From Methylomonas methanica (GTDB lineage Bacteria > Pseudomonadota > Gammaproteobacteria > Methylococcales > Methylomonadaceae), in the NCBI RefSeq assembly GCF_001644035.1, contig NZ_LUUG01000109.1, positions 1 through 64,000 on the forward strand: 64,000 bases of DNA, in the 5' to 3' direction. Position numbers and translations under genes: made by a program. Below are positions 53,140-62,839 of this stretch, piece by piece. The notes below the pieces were generated by a model. The model was given only the letters and a program-made list of their open reading frames with translations. It had not been told where the DNA came from and ran no database searches. Within the stretch, counting starts at the first letter, position 1; each line of letters starts with the position of its first letter.

Positions 53140-54687
53140 TTACTTGAGTATCTCAAATATCATGATACCAATATAGCCACTTAGCAGTATTGCAAAAGTC
53201 GAAATAAGTAACCAGTCGATATTATTGGTCTGACTTATACCTTGTGAAGTAAGAGACACACTACCTAGGGATGGCAGCCCGGTCACAATTCTTACTTGTC
53301 TTGTTGACATAAATACTGGCCGTATAAAATAAACTAAAAACGCAACACCGAACCCTAAAACCACCCCGACTAAAAGCGCGAACGAGTAAAATAACTTTCT
53401 ATTAGGAGAACTAGGCTTATTGGGCTTGCTAGGAGGATCAGCAATTTTGAATTTCAAGCGAGATGTCTGGTCGTCCACACGCTCGGTAATATGAGCCTGT
53501 TCACGCCGGTCCAGCAACTCTGAGTACTTTCCACTTATCGTTTCATAGTCCCGGTTAAGATTCTTCATTTCCGTTTCAATGGTCAATCTTTCATTCAATC
53601 CTTCTTCGAGCTTTGCTATCCTGTTTCGAATTGACTCAACTAAAGTTTGGCTCGATGCAACTTCTGCCTGAGCATTATCAAACCCCATCTTTAACGCTTG
53701 AACATAGGGGTTAGCCATTTTCTCAGCTCCAATACTCTCCGAAACACCTGCACCCAAATCTTCATTTGATTCTGACTGATTAGGCTTTGATTGGTTTTCT
53801 TGAGTTTTCAGCGTTTCAATTAACTTATCAATTTCAATTATTTCTGGATGTCGTTCGGTGTATTTCAGCAACAACTCGGTCCGCTTATCTTTCAGCGATT
53901 CTATCCTTGCGTTATCCGCAGACACTTCCTGAGTAGATGTAGGTAGTCCCCAGTCCTCATCGGACTCTTGTATTTCAGCAACCTGCTCCGCTAAAACATT
54001 TCTTCGAGAAATAGCTTGATCTAGAGCAGTATTGGCATCTAAATACTGCTCCTTCATTTTCTGCAAACTCTGAAATTGATCTGAACCATTAAGTAAATCT
54101 ATATTTGCCCGTTTGAATTCTTCCTTTGCTTTTTCAGCATCTTGCAATCTAATCTCATACTCTCGTATCTGCTGCTCAATGAAGCGCTGCGCATCACTTG
54201 CATCAGCCAATGCTTTTCCCTCGGTCTGCTCTGAAAACACAGTTAGAACAGCCTGAACCACGCTTTTGGCAACTTCAGGGTCTTGGGACGTATAGGCAAT
54301 ATCAAAAATATCTCCTCTGCCACCAGCAATTGTTATGTCTTTTTTAAGTTTTTCTATCAACTCGGTTGTAGATCCAGAATTATCCTGAGATCTGCTTAGC
54401 TGGGATAGCGAAATAATTTTTTCTAGATTAGGCCTTGTAAACATGAGTTGCTGAATTATTCTAATTAGTGCAGATATATCAGGCTCTATCACCATCCCCC
54501 TCATAAGTGGCCTGATAACTGTAGCTGAATCAATATGAACTTTAGCTTTTGACTCAAATTTGTCAGGCATCATGAAAATATACGCCCAAGCGCCTGAACA
54601 AACAACCAAAGCAAAAACAATCGCCAGGCGCTTATACTTTAAAGTCCCTTTCAAATAAAAATAAACTTCAGAAAGATCTTGTTGCAT
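53140..54687 (-). CDS. XrtA system polysaccharide chain-length determinant
   Basis: This 515-residue Wzz/GumC-type protein has a transmembrane helix near residues 19-36, a beta-rich Wzz domain (VHIDSATVIRPLMRGM), a long coiled coil (about 150-380) and second helices near 425-445 and 490-510 after a Pro-rich PPSKPNKPSSPNRK. It sets polymer length together with the tyrosine kinase. The length and layout fit TIGR03007-type proteins. The 76-base gap upstream separates it from the broken export gene. Confidence 0.92.
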   Translation of the reverse strand: MQQDLSEVYFYLKGTLKYKRLAIVFALVVCSGAWAYIFMMPDKFESKAKVHIDSATVIRPLMRGMVIEPDISALIRIIQQLMFTRPNLEKIISLSQLSRSQDNSGSTTELIEKLKKDITIAGGRGDIFDIAYTSQDPEVAKSVVQAVLTVFSEQTEGKALADASDAQRFIEQQIREYEIRLQDAEKAKEEFKRANIDLLNGSDQFQSLQKMKEQYLDANTALDQAISRRNVLAEQVAEIQESDEDWGLPTSTQEVSADNARIESLKDKRTELLLKYTERHPEIIEIDKLIETLKTQENQSKPNQSESNEDLGAGVSESIGAEKMANPYVQALKMGFDNAQAEVASSQTLVESIRNRIAKLEEGLNERLTIETEMKNLNRDYETISGKYSELLDRREQAHITERVDDQTSRLKFKIADPPSKPNKPSSPNRKLFYSFALLVGVVLGFGVAFLVYFIRPVFMSTRQVRIVTGLPSLGSVSLTSQGISQTNNIDWLLISTFAILLSGYIGIMIFEILK

Positions 54688-54763
54688 ATTAACTAGCCAT
54701 TGTTTTTAATCTAAAATTAATGAATATACTACCCACAGAATAAGTCACCCTTTTTACAAAACC

Positions 54764-55452
54764 CTAAAAATATGCATCAGGAATAATTAAAATGTCTCCA
54801 GGCATCATCAACACATTCGCTGACAAATCTGTATCATCAATCAAGTCGTCAATCCTAACACCAAACGGCTTCAACTCTCCATTCACATCCCTGATTACGC
54901 TGGCTCTATTGCCATCAGCATATTGATTCAAACCGATCTGTAAATAACATCCAATAAAGTCATTCCCCTTTCGTATGGAATGGACTTGCCTTGGTAACGT
55001 CCGACCCCACCACTGCCACCACTGCCACCACTGCCACCACTGCCACCACTGCCACCACTGCCACCACCAATCCTGCCAATAACCCTAATTTGCTGAGTAC
55101 TAATCCCTTTAAAGCCGCTCACCATAACAACTACCTGCGGACTCTTAATGTAAGTTGAAAGCACCTTCTCAATGTCACGGGCTAATTCAAACGGTGTTTT
55201 ACCGCTGGCCAATAACTCCTCAACCAAAGGAACGGTTATCTTGCCATCCGGCCGGACTGGGGCTGAAGTGGATAGCTCCGGATTACCCCAAACGAATATA
55301 TTCACACTATCCCCCGGCCCAATCTGATAAGTGTAATCAGCCGCCTGCTGCACATCCTCAAGTAGTGGTTGCGAACAGCCCGTCACGCTTAACATAAGGA
55401 CAAATGCGTTCATATAACACAACAATTTTTTGCTAAATATCGGCATAATCAT
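54764..55452 (-). pseudogene. XrtA polysaccharide export lipoprotein (Wza-like), frameshifted
   Basis: The first 174 codons give a lipoprotein (VTGC lipobox) with a Wza-type domain: YQIGPGDSVNIFVWGNPEL and PDGKITVPLVEELLASGKT. The frame ends shortly after GMTLLDVI. Shifting one frame restores LNQYADGNRASVIRDVNG and VLMMPGDILIIPDAYF, the expected SLBB tail, down to the stop at 54764. One lost base in an A/T run at about 54945-54952 would explain it. Total length fits 230 codons. A six-fold GGS repeat is inserted ahead of the break. Either the gene is broken or the base is a sequencing error; if real, export would need another Wza-like protein. Confidence 0.85.
55007..55060 (-). repeat. six perfect 9-base tandem repeats in the export gene
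   Basis: The unit CCACCACTG (plus strand) occurs six times without error and is followed by a partial unit. On the coding strand it encodes GGS repeats. The tract sits where relatives have a short linker before the YR-x-GMTLLDV segment. The period is a multiple of three, so changes in copy number would not shift the frame. Confidence 0.95.
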
Positions 55453-55467
55453 AATCTACGTAGTTAC

Positions 55468-57879
55468 TCAATTACCGGCTGAATTCTCTGTCTCTTCTAA
55501 GATCTTTTTTGCATCATCTTTACCTGCAAAATTGCGCTTTTGTTTATCAGACAGACTAATCGACTGTTTAAGCTCGCTTATTGCAGTGGCTTTATTGCCA
55601 GCGTTAAGATGAGCGACACCTAAGTGATATCTAAACTCAGGTAATTTAGGCTCTTTTAAAATTAAAGCCTGTAATAGTTTGAGCCCCTCCGAATTTCTAC
55701 CCGTTTTAATCAAGGCCCAGGCATACGTGTCTTGAAAATATGGATTTTCAGAATCTTTAAATACTTTTGCTAATTCTACCCCCTGATTAATCTCGTCAGG
55801 ATTGTTAGACTCTATCAACAATGACGCCAAATTGTTAATAGCCAAACTAGTACCAGGATTCTTATCGAGCAAATTTTTATATACTTTTATCGCACTTTGC
55901 TTTTCGTTCAATTGCTCGTACAAACCAGCCAATGCCATAGATAACTGAGGATCATCCTGATTAATTTCTAATCCTTGCAAATAAACCTTTTTAGCTGATT
56001 CGATGTTTTTATTCATCACCGCTTCAACCCTCGCTAGAGCAAGGTAAATAGATGTTGCTTTTGGAGTATATTTAATCTGATCCGTTAATAGCTTTTTAGT
56101 TTTGGCAAAATCATTATTTGCCGCGTAAAGATCACTCAAAGCACCGACAGCATTTAATTCATCCGGATACTCGGCATGATGCTTCTCTAAATAAGCAACA
56201 GCCTTATCTCTTTGCCCAAGAGCCTCGTAAGATCTGACCAAATTAATCAATGAATTGAGATGATTAGGATGCTGTTGTATCAACTTGTCATACAAGCTAA
56301 TTGCCTCAGCAAACTTACCTTTACCCTGCAAAATGTTGGCTTGAAGATATGTAGGCATAGCTTTATCTTTAGAAAAAAGCGCCAGCCGCTGAATGGCCTC
56401 TTGGGCACCATCCCATTTTTTCTCCAAAATATCCAACTCAGCTTTACTAGTAAGAAGTAAAACGTCGTTTTGTTTTATCGATAACGCCTTTTCAAGATAT
56501 TGCCTAGCATTCTCCTTTTGACCGGACTGTAAGTAATTACCATATATACGAGAAAAGGCCGCTAAATTGGCTGGATTAACTTCTAACGCCTGCTTAAAAC
56601 TTTTTTCAGCCTGTTTCCGATCTTGTTTTATTAAATAGGCCTCACCTAACAAGGAATAAACATCATCTACATTAACTTTGCTCCATACAAGCTTGTTAAG
56701 AAACTCAATAGCTTCATCTGTTTTATTTTGAGCCAGCAAAAAGCGACCTTTAAGCAAGTTTGCCTGAATCAATTCTGAATTAACACTAAGAATATCTCTC
56801 AAAGAGCTCTCTACAGTACTATATTGCTTTTCCATCAGCGCAATTTCCGCGAGAATAACCTGAGCTGATAAGCCTGTTTCGTTATTTTTCTCTAGCTCAA
56901 CGACTTGCTCCAAACCCTTTTTAGCACTCTCAGCATAACCTGATGCAACCATCCATTTTGATAACTCCAACAACATCTTAGGCTGCTTCTGATGACGATT
57001 AAGCATGGACTCGTATTCTGCGATGACTCGATCTTTAGCACGAGCATTTAGAAATTCAATCAAAACGATTTCAGGCTCGACTTTATCGTTTGATTTTTGG
57101 ACCATTTCTCTTAACAATCCCTCCGCTTCCTCAAGCTTACCAGTCATCGAATAAATAGAGGCCAAGCTTAATTTAAAGTTGTTGGCATCTGGATATAGTT
57201 GAATAAGCTCCTCATATCCCTTTACCACGTTATCTATATTGTTTAATCCAGCATCGAGCTTGATTTTAAATAAACGCAAGGGAAGGTTTTTAGGCTCTTT
57301 TTCCAACGCCCTGTTCACTAATACCAATGCTTGATCTATTTCACTTTTTTCAGCAAATAAAGCCGCCTGTAATGACAAAGCCTCTATATTATCTGGGCTA
57401 TCTTTTAAAACCAAATTAACTACTTCTGCTGCTTGATCTTTTTTTGACTGTTTAATATAAACGGATGCCTTGATCAATTTTGCATCAATGTTGCTTGAAT
57501 CGCTCGCCAAGACTAATTCAGCTTGCTCCAAAGCTTTGTCCAAATCTCCGAAAATAATATCGAGCTTACCTAGCTTTATTTTTGCGGAAGTCAAACCAGG
57601 CTCTAACTCTAAGGCCCTAATCAGATTTTGCCGCATCGATTTGAAGTTATTATTTTTCTCGTCCAAAAGGGCCATATAGAAATAGGCCTCACCAAACTTA
57701 TCACTGCTTTGGCTTGATGTCTTCAACTCAAGCAAGGCCTTATCAAATTCCCCTTTTTCAAAAAGCTCCTTACCTTTTTGCAAATGATTTTGAGCAGCTT
57801 CCTCAGGTGAGGAACAGGCCGCTGTTTGCAATAAAAATGAACATGCGAAAACTACGGAACTGATTAGATTTGTTTTCAT
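55468..57879 (-). CDS. prsT: XrtA/PEP-CTERM system TPR-repeat protein PrsT
   Basis: This 803-residue lipoprotein (TAAC lipobox near residue 22) consists almost entirely of TPR repeats from about residue 25 to 790. Its order and position, directly before the export gene and near prsK and prsR, fit the PrsT family (TIGR02917-type). It probably scaffolds the periplasmic side of EPS assembly or sorting. It is somewhat shorter than the PrsT proteins I recall. The upstream gap of 82 bases may hold its promoter, but I find no clear one. Confidence 0.88.
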   Translation of the reverse strand: MKTNLISSVVFACSFLLQTAACSSPEEAAQNHLQKGKELFEKGEFDKALLELKTSSQSSDKFGEAYFYMALLDEKNNNFKSMRQNLIRALELEPGLTSAKIKLGKLDIIFGDLDKALEQAELVLASDSSNIDAKLIKASVYIKQSKKDQAAEVVNLVLKDSPDNIEALSLQAALFAEKSEIDQALVLVNRALEKEPKNLPLRLFKIKLDAGLNNIDNVVKGYEELIQLYPDANNFKLSLASIYSMTGKLEEAEGLLREMVQKSNDKVEPEIVLIEFLNARAKDRVIAEYESMLNRHQKQPKMLLELSKWMVASGYAESAKKGLEQVVELEKNNETGLSAQVILAEIALMEKQYSTVESSLRDILSVNSELIQANLLKGRFLLAQNKTDEAIEFLNKLVWSKVNVDDVYSLLGEAYLIKQDRKQAEKSFKQALEVNPANLAAFSRIYGNYLQSGQKENARQYLEKALSIKQNDVLLLTSKAELDILEKKWDGAQEAIQRLALFSKDKAMPTYLQANILQGKGKFAEAISLYDKLIQQHPNHLNSLINLVRSYEALGQRDKAVAYLEKHHAEYPDELNAVGALSDLYAANNDFAKTKKLLTDQIKYTPKATSIYLALARVEAVMNKNIESAKKVYLQGLEINQDDPQLSMALAGLYEQLNEKQSAIKVYKNLLDKNPGTSLAINNLASLLIESNNPDEINQGVELAKVFKDSENPYFQDTYAWALIKTGRNSEGLKLLQALILKEPKLPEFRYHLGVAHLNAGNKATAISELKQSISLSDKQKRNFAGKDDAKKILEETENSAGN

Positions 57880-57961
57880 CCTATTACCAAAACTCCAAAA
57901 CTTTTATCTAGTTAACTTATTAATTTCCGGGCAAAATAGACTTGCATTAAACCCTGTGATA

Positions 57962-58699
57962 CTAGTTAACAATATTTTCTTTTATCCAAGAGTATAACTC
58001 CTGCAAATCCGGGTGCATATTTTCTAAAACCGCCTGCGTAGTAATGAAATAAGGTGCGCGTATGCCGTGGTAGTCGATATCCTTACCAACACGCTGAAAA
58101 TCTATACCTGACCGATGCATCAACCGCGGCAAGAACGGCTCCATCATTGCAAACACATTTGTACGCCCATCTACTTCTGTCAAAACAGTGGCCGCAAAAA
58201 AACAAGCAACTGCTATTGACGAAAAAGTTCTCTGTTCTTGTGGCGAAAATTGTAAACCGTTAACTTCACCAAAACGTGTCAAAGCCTCACCGGTACGCCG
58301 ACGGAATGCCCCATCAACAGCTAGTCTGGATATCTCGCACACTGTATTTCTCTGAAGCTTTAAGTTATCTATAACCTTATTATCCAGACTGTCGCCACAG
58401 TACTTTTCTAACGGCAATGGCTTATTCTCTCTCTCGCCGACAGCAGGTACCAATCGCACGCAGCCGGCAGGCATTCCCGTTTGCAGATGAGTAATCAGAC
58501 AATGCCGGGAGTATTCATCGTAATCATCTATCTCAAGACGGTTAGCAAAACGTTCAACAGACTCGTATTTAAATTCTTCGCAGTAAACGCGATACCTTAC
58601 TTGAAAAACATATTCCTTTTGAGCATCACTTTCGGCGAGGTCCACCTTGAAGTAACGACTAAAACTTTCCGCCAGAGATGATTTAGGTGCAACATCCAT
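57962..58699 (-). CDS. PEP-CTERM/exosortase system-associated acyltransferase, copy 1
   Basis: This 245-residue GNAT-like protein has YVFQVRYRVYCEEFKYE, a DDYDEYSRHCLI segment, GCVRLVP and EISRLAVDGAFRRR. These are hallmarks of the exosortase acyltransferase family, which resembles autoinducer synthases. The acyl donor and acceptor are unknown. A paralogue lies at 62840-63613. The two bracket the cNMP-binding protein gene and prsKR, which suggests that they belong to the system's regulation or surface modification. Confidence 0.88.
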   Translation of the reverse strand: MDVAPKSSLAESFSRYFKVDLAESDAQKEYVFQVRYRVYCEEFKYESVERFANRLEIDDYDEYSRHCLITHLQTGMPAGCVRLVPAVGERENKPLPLEKYCGDSLDNKVIDNLKLQRNTVCEISRLAVDGAFRRRTGEALTRFGEVNGLQFSPQEQRTFSSIAVACFFAATVLTEVDGRTNVFAMMEPFLPRLMHRSGIDFQRVGKDIDYHGIRAPYFITTQAVLENMHPDLQELYSWIKENIVN

Positions 58700-58731
58700 T
58701 TTTTCCCCTCATTTCCGCGAGTGCCATCCAG

Positions 58732-59205
58732 CTACAAATATTTATCGATGTCATGCGCTTTAATTCCCCATGCCAGCAAATGCTCTATTCGATCATTTGC
58801 TAATCCCAAACGATTAGACATAGCTTGAAACAGCCCCTTCAAGAACAAATAACCCTGCACCGGATGATCGTCCAAATAAATACTCAGCATATCGCTGCGA
58901 ACTTCAAGCAAACATACATCCGTTAATGAGACAACAGAAGCAGTTCGTTCTCTCGATTCATACAAACAGACATCTCCAAACACCGCTACAGCCTCCAAAT
59001 CGCACAAGCCGGGGCTGATCCGTCGATTACCATCCAACTCTGCCCCACCCAAAACTCTAACAACACCTTCCTCGAGAAGAAATAAAGTGTTTCCTTGCTG
59101 ACCTTTTTGAACGATTGTCTCACCCGCATTTAGGCGATATCGTTTCCAGCCAGAACCTTCGGAAAATTGCGTATTGGCTAATACGTCACTAAATAGTTCT
59201 TTCAT
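58732..59205 (-). CDS. cyclic-nucleotide-binding-domain protein without a DNA-binding domain
   Basis: From ATG 59205 the protein has 157 residues and is mostly a cNMP-binding beta-roll: RLNAGETIVQKGQQGNTLFLLEEGVVRV, VFGDVCLYESRERTASVVS and LLEVRSDML. Crp-type proteins carry a C-terminal helix-turn-helix, but none is seen here. It may sense a nucleotide and act on a partner. The ATG follows AGGCGG closely; an in-frame TTG at 59223 has no ribosome binding site. It is divergent from prsK with 98 bases between. Confidence 0.75.
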   Translation of the reverse strand: MKELFSDVLANTQFSEGSGWKRYRLNAGETIVQKGQQGNTLFLLEEGVVRVLGGAELDGNRRISPGLCDLEAVAVFGDVCLYESRERTASVVSLTDVCLLEVRSDMLSIYLDDHPVQGYLFLKGLFQAMSNRLGLANDRIEHLLAWGIKAHDIDKYL

Positions 59206-59303
59206 GTCCGCCTGAGTTTGCAAAGTAATGGTCCAGCTTAGTGCGTTTATGATCGTATAATAAGTACACGGAATTTTAAAAACCCCTTAAACATCGACAC
59301 TTA

Positions 59304-61403
59304 ATGCAAAGCTACATTTATTACAGTTACTTGAGCGCGGCAATCGCTTATGGTTTTTTACTTTTGTACGCTTGCTTTAGGAATCACTGGAATCTGCCTT
59401 TCATAATAGCAGTTCTGTGCTCTTTTACTTGGTGTACAAGCGTGATAATCGCCACAAAAAATAGCCATTTCTTCTTCGCTGACACCCTGCCGTACGAAAC
59501 CCTCCGCAACGCATCTTGGTTTTTACAGCTTGGGGTACTGCTATCCAAACAGATATATAACGATCACAAACAAATATTCAAATCAAATGTCAGTGTAGTC
59601 GCCACCCTAATTTTAGCGCTGGTATTGGGCATTGAGATCTTCCCCGGCTACCTAACCATGATCCGAGAACATCTAAACGTCGATCCTCGATTCGCATCAC
59701 ACGTCGTATTCGCCGTGTTTGGCCTCATTCTAGTTGAACAGCTTTACCGTAGCACCCCATTGAAGCAAAGGTGGAACCTCAAATTTCTGTGTATAAGCCT
59801 TGGCTCGCTATTTGCCGTGGATTTGCTGGTTTATAGCAAATCGCTACTATTCAGTAGCCTAGATTTCTCGCTCTGGCAATCACGAGGTGTAATCAACGCA
59901 CTCATGACACCACTTTTAGCGGTCACATTAAGCCGACTAAAGCTTAACAGTCAAAGTACGGAACTGACAACACCTCGCAAAACTATTTTTTACTCAACGA
60001 TCCTGTTCGGTTGCGGCATCTATTTAATCCTTATGTCATTTGCCGGTTTTTATATCAAACGCGCCAATACCGAATGGGGCGAAGCAGCACAAACTCTATT
60101 TATTTTTCTTGCCATTCTCCTGCTCATTATCCCGTTTACATCCGGTAAAATAAGAGCGATCTCCAAGGTCTATTTTAGTAAGCATTTTTTCCACTACAGC
60201 TACGATTACCGCGAAGAGTGGCTCAAGATCAGCAAATCGCTCGCAAAACTTGAGTCGCTTGAGGAGCTAAAAGGATTCATCATAACCACTTTGACGGACC
60301 TAGTGGAGAGCGCTGGCGGCGGCTTATGGTTAAAAAACGATCAAGGCCATTTTTTTTTAGCTGCGGAACAAAATCTCAAACTCACTCCGCAAGAAATTGA
60401 ATATCTCCACAACATAGGCGACCTACCTCAATATCTAGCTAACAAACAATGGGTCATCGATTTTTTCGAACTAGCTCATGCTCCGGAAGTGTACGATGAT
60501 ATAGATCTATCGCCGTGGTGCTACGAAGATAGCCAAGTGTGGCTTATAGTGCCGCTATTTCACCTAAACAAACTTGAGGCTTTTGTAGTGTTAACTCAGG
60601 CGCGCGCGCCACGAAAACTTGACTGGGAAGACCACGACCTGTTGAAGACAGTGGGTATGCAATTAGCCAACGCGCTAGCTCTGAACCGGACAAGTGAAGA
60701 ACTCGCCAATAATCGCCAATTTGAAACGTACCACCGCCTTTCAGCATACTTGGTGCATGACCTCAAAAATCTGGTAGCTCAGATCTCCTTGATCGTAAAG
60801 AACGCCGAAAAGCATAAACATAACCCGGACTTCTTCGACGACACCATAGACACGCTAAATAACGTGGTCAAAAAAATGCACCATATAGTAGAACAGTTAA
60901 AACAAGGCGAAACCAACACAACCACAGCCAACACCTTCATCAATTTGGTGGAATTAGTTAATAATATTGCGCAACAGCATCTCGGTACGCCACCATTACA
61001 AATGAACACGACACTCAGCGAGTGCTTCGTGACGGCGGACAAAATCAAATTGACCAATATCTTGACTAATTTGGTTCAAAACGCACAAGACGCCATAGCG
61101 ACAAGCGATGGCTGGGTTAAGCTTGAATTAACAAAAAACCAAGACTATGCTGTCATCAAGATCATTGACAACGGTATAGGCATGGACCAGCAGTTCATTG
61201 CGGAACGCTTATTCAAGCCGTTCGATACGACAAAAGGCAATGCCGGAATGGGCATCGGCGCTTACGAAGCCCGCGATTACATCCTAAAGCAGTCTGGAAA
61301 TATCCGGGTTGATAGCAATCCAGGCCAAGGCACTGCATTCACCATTCAGTTACCACTAGCTCAGCGAGTTTCCGCAAAACAAGGAAATAATGATCACTTC
61401 TAA
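59304..61403 (+). CDS. prsK: PEP-CTERM system sensor histidine kinase PrsK
   Basis: This 699-residue membrane kinase has about eight N-terminal helices (residues 5-280), a GAF-like region (about 315-470), the H-box SAYLVHDLKNLVAQ near 483, and ATPase motifs NLVQNAQDAI, DNGIGM and GMGIGAYE. It fits PrsK (TIGR02916-type). It should sense a membrane or surface cue and phosphorylate PrsR, whose gene overlaps its 3' end by 14 bases. PrsK/PrsR are known partners of PEP-CTERM and EPS genes in several proteobacteria. Confidence 0.92.
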   Translation: MQSYIYYSYLSAAIAYGFLLLYACFRNHWNLPFIIAVLCSFTWCTSVIIATKNSHFFFADTLPYETLRNASWFLQLGVLLSKQIYNDHKQIFKSNVSVVATLILALVLGIEIFPGYLTMIREHLNVDPRFASHVVFAVFGLILVEQLYRSTPLKQRWNLKFLCISLGSLFAVDLLVYSKSLLFSSLDFSLWQSRGVINALMTPLLAVTLSRLKLNSQSTELTTPRKTIFYSTILFGCGIYLILMSFAGFYIKRANTEWGEAAQTLFIFLAILLLIIPFTSGKIRAISKVYFSKHFFHYSYDYREEWLKISKSLAKLESLEELKGFIITTLTDLVESAGGGLWLKNDQGHFFLAAEQNLKLTPQEIEYLHNIGDLPQYLANKQWVIDFFELAHAPEVYDDIDLSPWCYEDSQVWLIVPLFHLNKLEAFVVLTQARAPRKLDWEDHDLLKTVGMQLANALALNRTSEELANNRQFETYHRLSAYLVHDLKNLVAQISLIVKNAEKHKHNPDFFDDTIDTLNNVVKKMHHIVEQLKQGETNTTTANTFINLVELVNNIAQQHLGTPPLQMNTTLSECFVTADKIKLTNILTNLVQNAQDAIATSDGWVKLELTKNQDYAVIKIIDNGIGMDQQFIAERLFKPFDTTKGNAGMGIGAYEARDYILKQSGNIRVDSNPGQGTAFTIQLPLAQRVSAKQGNNDHF

Positions 61404-62766
61404 AGTACTGTTAATTATCGAGGACGACCCAGGCTTACAAAAACAACTGAAATGGGCCTTCGAACAATACGAAGTTGTAATAGCAAGCAATAGAGATGAA
61501 GCAATAGCAGCACTTAGACGCTATACGCCAAGCGTCGTTACCTTGGATCTCGGTTTACCACCCGACCCTACCAACGCCACTGAAGGTCTCGCTACTCTCA
61601 AGGAAATTCTCGCTTTAGCGCCAGCCACCAAGATAATCGTGGTAACCGGCAATGATGACCGAGCAAATGCTATTCATGCAGTAGCCTTAGGCGCTTATGA
61701 CTTTTATCAAAAGCCGGTAGACCCGGACGTCTTGGGCTTAATCATAGAAAGAGCGTTTCAGCTCGACGCCCTGGAACGCGACTATCAAATATTGCAACAG
61801 CAAAAGCCTCTGACGGGTGTGATCGCCACCAGCCCGCAAATGCAAGCAGTGATGCGGATGATTGAAAAAATTGCGCCGACTCAAGCGACCGTATTGCTAA
61901 TCGGCGAAAGCGGCACAGGTAAAGAGCTAATGGCAAAAGCCTTACATCGCTTAAGCGCACGCGCCTCACAACCTTTTGTAGCGGTTAACTGCGCAGCCAT
62001 ACCGGAAACATTGTTAGAGAGCGAATTATTCGGCTATGAAAAAGGCGCATTCACTGGCGCGGTAGCACAAACCAAAGGCAAGATCGAATATGCGCAAGGC
62101 GGCACATTCTTTTTGGACGAAATCGGCGACTTACCTTTTGCCTTGCAAGCAAAATTGCTGCGATTCATCCAGGAACGCGTCATAGAACGGTTAGGGGGCA
62201 GAAAAGAAATTGCCGTGGACGTGCGCATCATATGTGCAACGCATCGACACCTACCCGATCTTATTGCGCAAGGCAATTTCCGGGGCGACTTATATTACCG
62301 ACTCAGTGAGATCGTCGTTGACATCCCTCCCCTACGCGAACGCGAAGGCGACATCATCACTATAGCCAATGCGCTGCTACAACGTTATTGCCGAGAGAAC
62401 AATTCTAAGGAAAAACATTTTTCCCATGACGCCGCCCGTGCTCTTGAAGCCTACAACTGGCCCGGCAATATTCGCGAGATGGAGAACAAAATTAAACGCG
62501 CCGTCATTTTATCCGACAGCAATTTCGTTACCGCCGAAGAGCTGGAAATTGGTACCGATAACGACAAGTCCATGCCGCTGAATCTAAAATCAGTGCGAGA
62601 AGCGGCGGAAACCATCGCCATCAAACGAGCGTTGACCTACGCAGACAACAACATATCCGAAGCAGCCAAATTATTGGGAGTTACGCGGCCGACCCTGTAC
62701 GGTTTATTTGAAAAGTACGGATTGCAAGCTTTGCTCCGTAATCATTCAGATGAACACCTGGATTGA
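61390..62766 (+). CDS. prsR: PEP-CTERM system sigma-54 response regulator PrsR
   Basis: This 458-residue NtrC-type regulator has three parts. The receiver domain has acidic residues in IIEDDPG and the phospho-acceptor Asp in VVTLDLGLPP near residue 53. The AAA+ domain has GESGTGKE, the sigma-54 contact loop GAFTGA and FFLDEIGDLP. The C-terminal Fis-like helix-turn-helix contains NNISEAAKLLGVTRPTLYGL. It should activate sigma-54 promoters such as the one at 10318-10333. AAGGA precedes ATG 61390 inside the end of prsK. Confidence 0.94.
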   Translation: MITSKVLLIIEDDPGLQKQLKWAFEQYEVVIASNRDEAIAALRRYTPSVVTLDLGLPPDPTNATEGLATLKEILALAPATKIIVVTGNDDRANAIHAVALGAYDFYQKPVDPDVLGLIIERAFQLDALERDYQILQQQKPLTGVIATSPQMQAVMRMIEKIAPTQATVLLIGESGTGKELMAKALHRLSARASQPFVAVNCAAIPETLLESELFGYEKGAFTGAVAQTKGKIEYAQGGTFFLDEIGDLPFALQAKLLRFIQERVIERLGGRKEIAVDVRIICATHRHLPDLIAQGNFRGDLYYRLSEIVVDIPPLREREGDIITIANALLQRYCRENNSKEKHFSHDAARALEAYNWPGNIREMENKIKRAVILSDSNFVTAEELEIGTDNDKSMPLNLKSVREAAETIAIKRALTYADNNISEAAKLLGVTRPTLYGLFEKYGLQALLRNHSDEHLD

Positions 62767-62839
62767 CATAGAAGGCTTGCCCGCGCGAACGGTTCATGAT
62801 TGTAAGAAGGGTTTTACACGGCGGATTCAAACGGATAAA

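Noticed and set aside
59228-59250. Possible sigma-54 promoter before prsK (TGGTCC...GTGC)
   Set aside because: The spacing between GG and GC is one base too long and the -24 box is poor.
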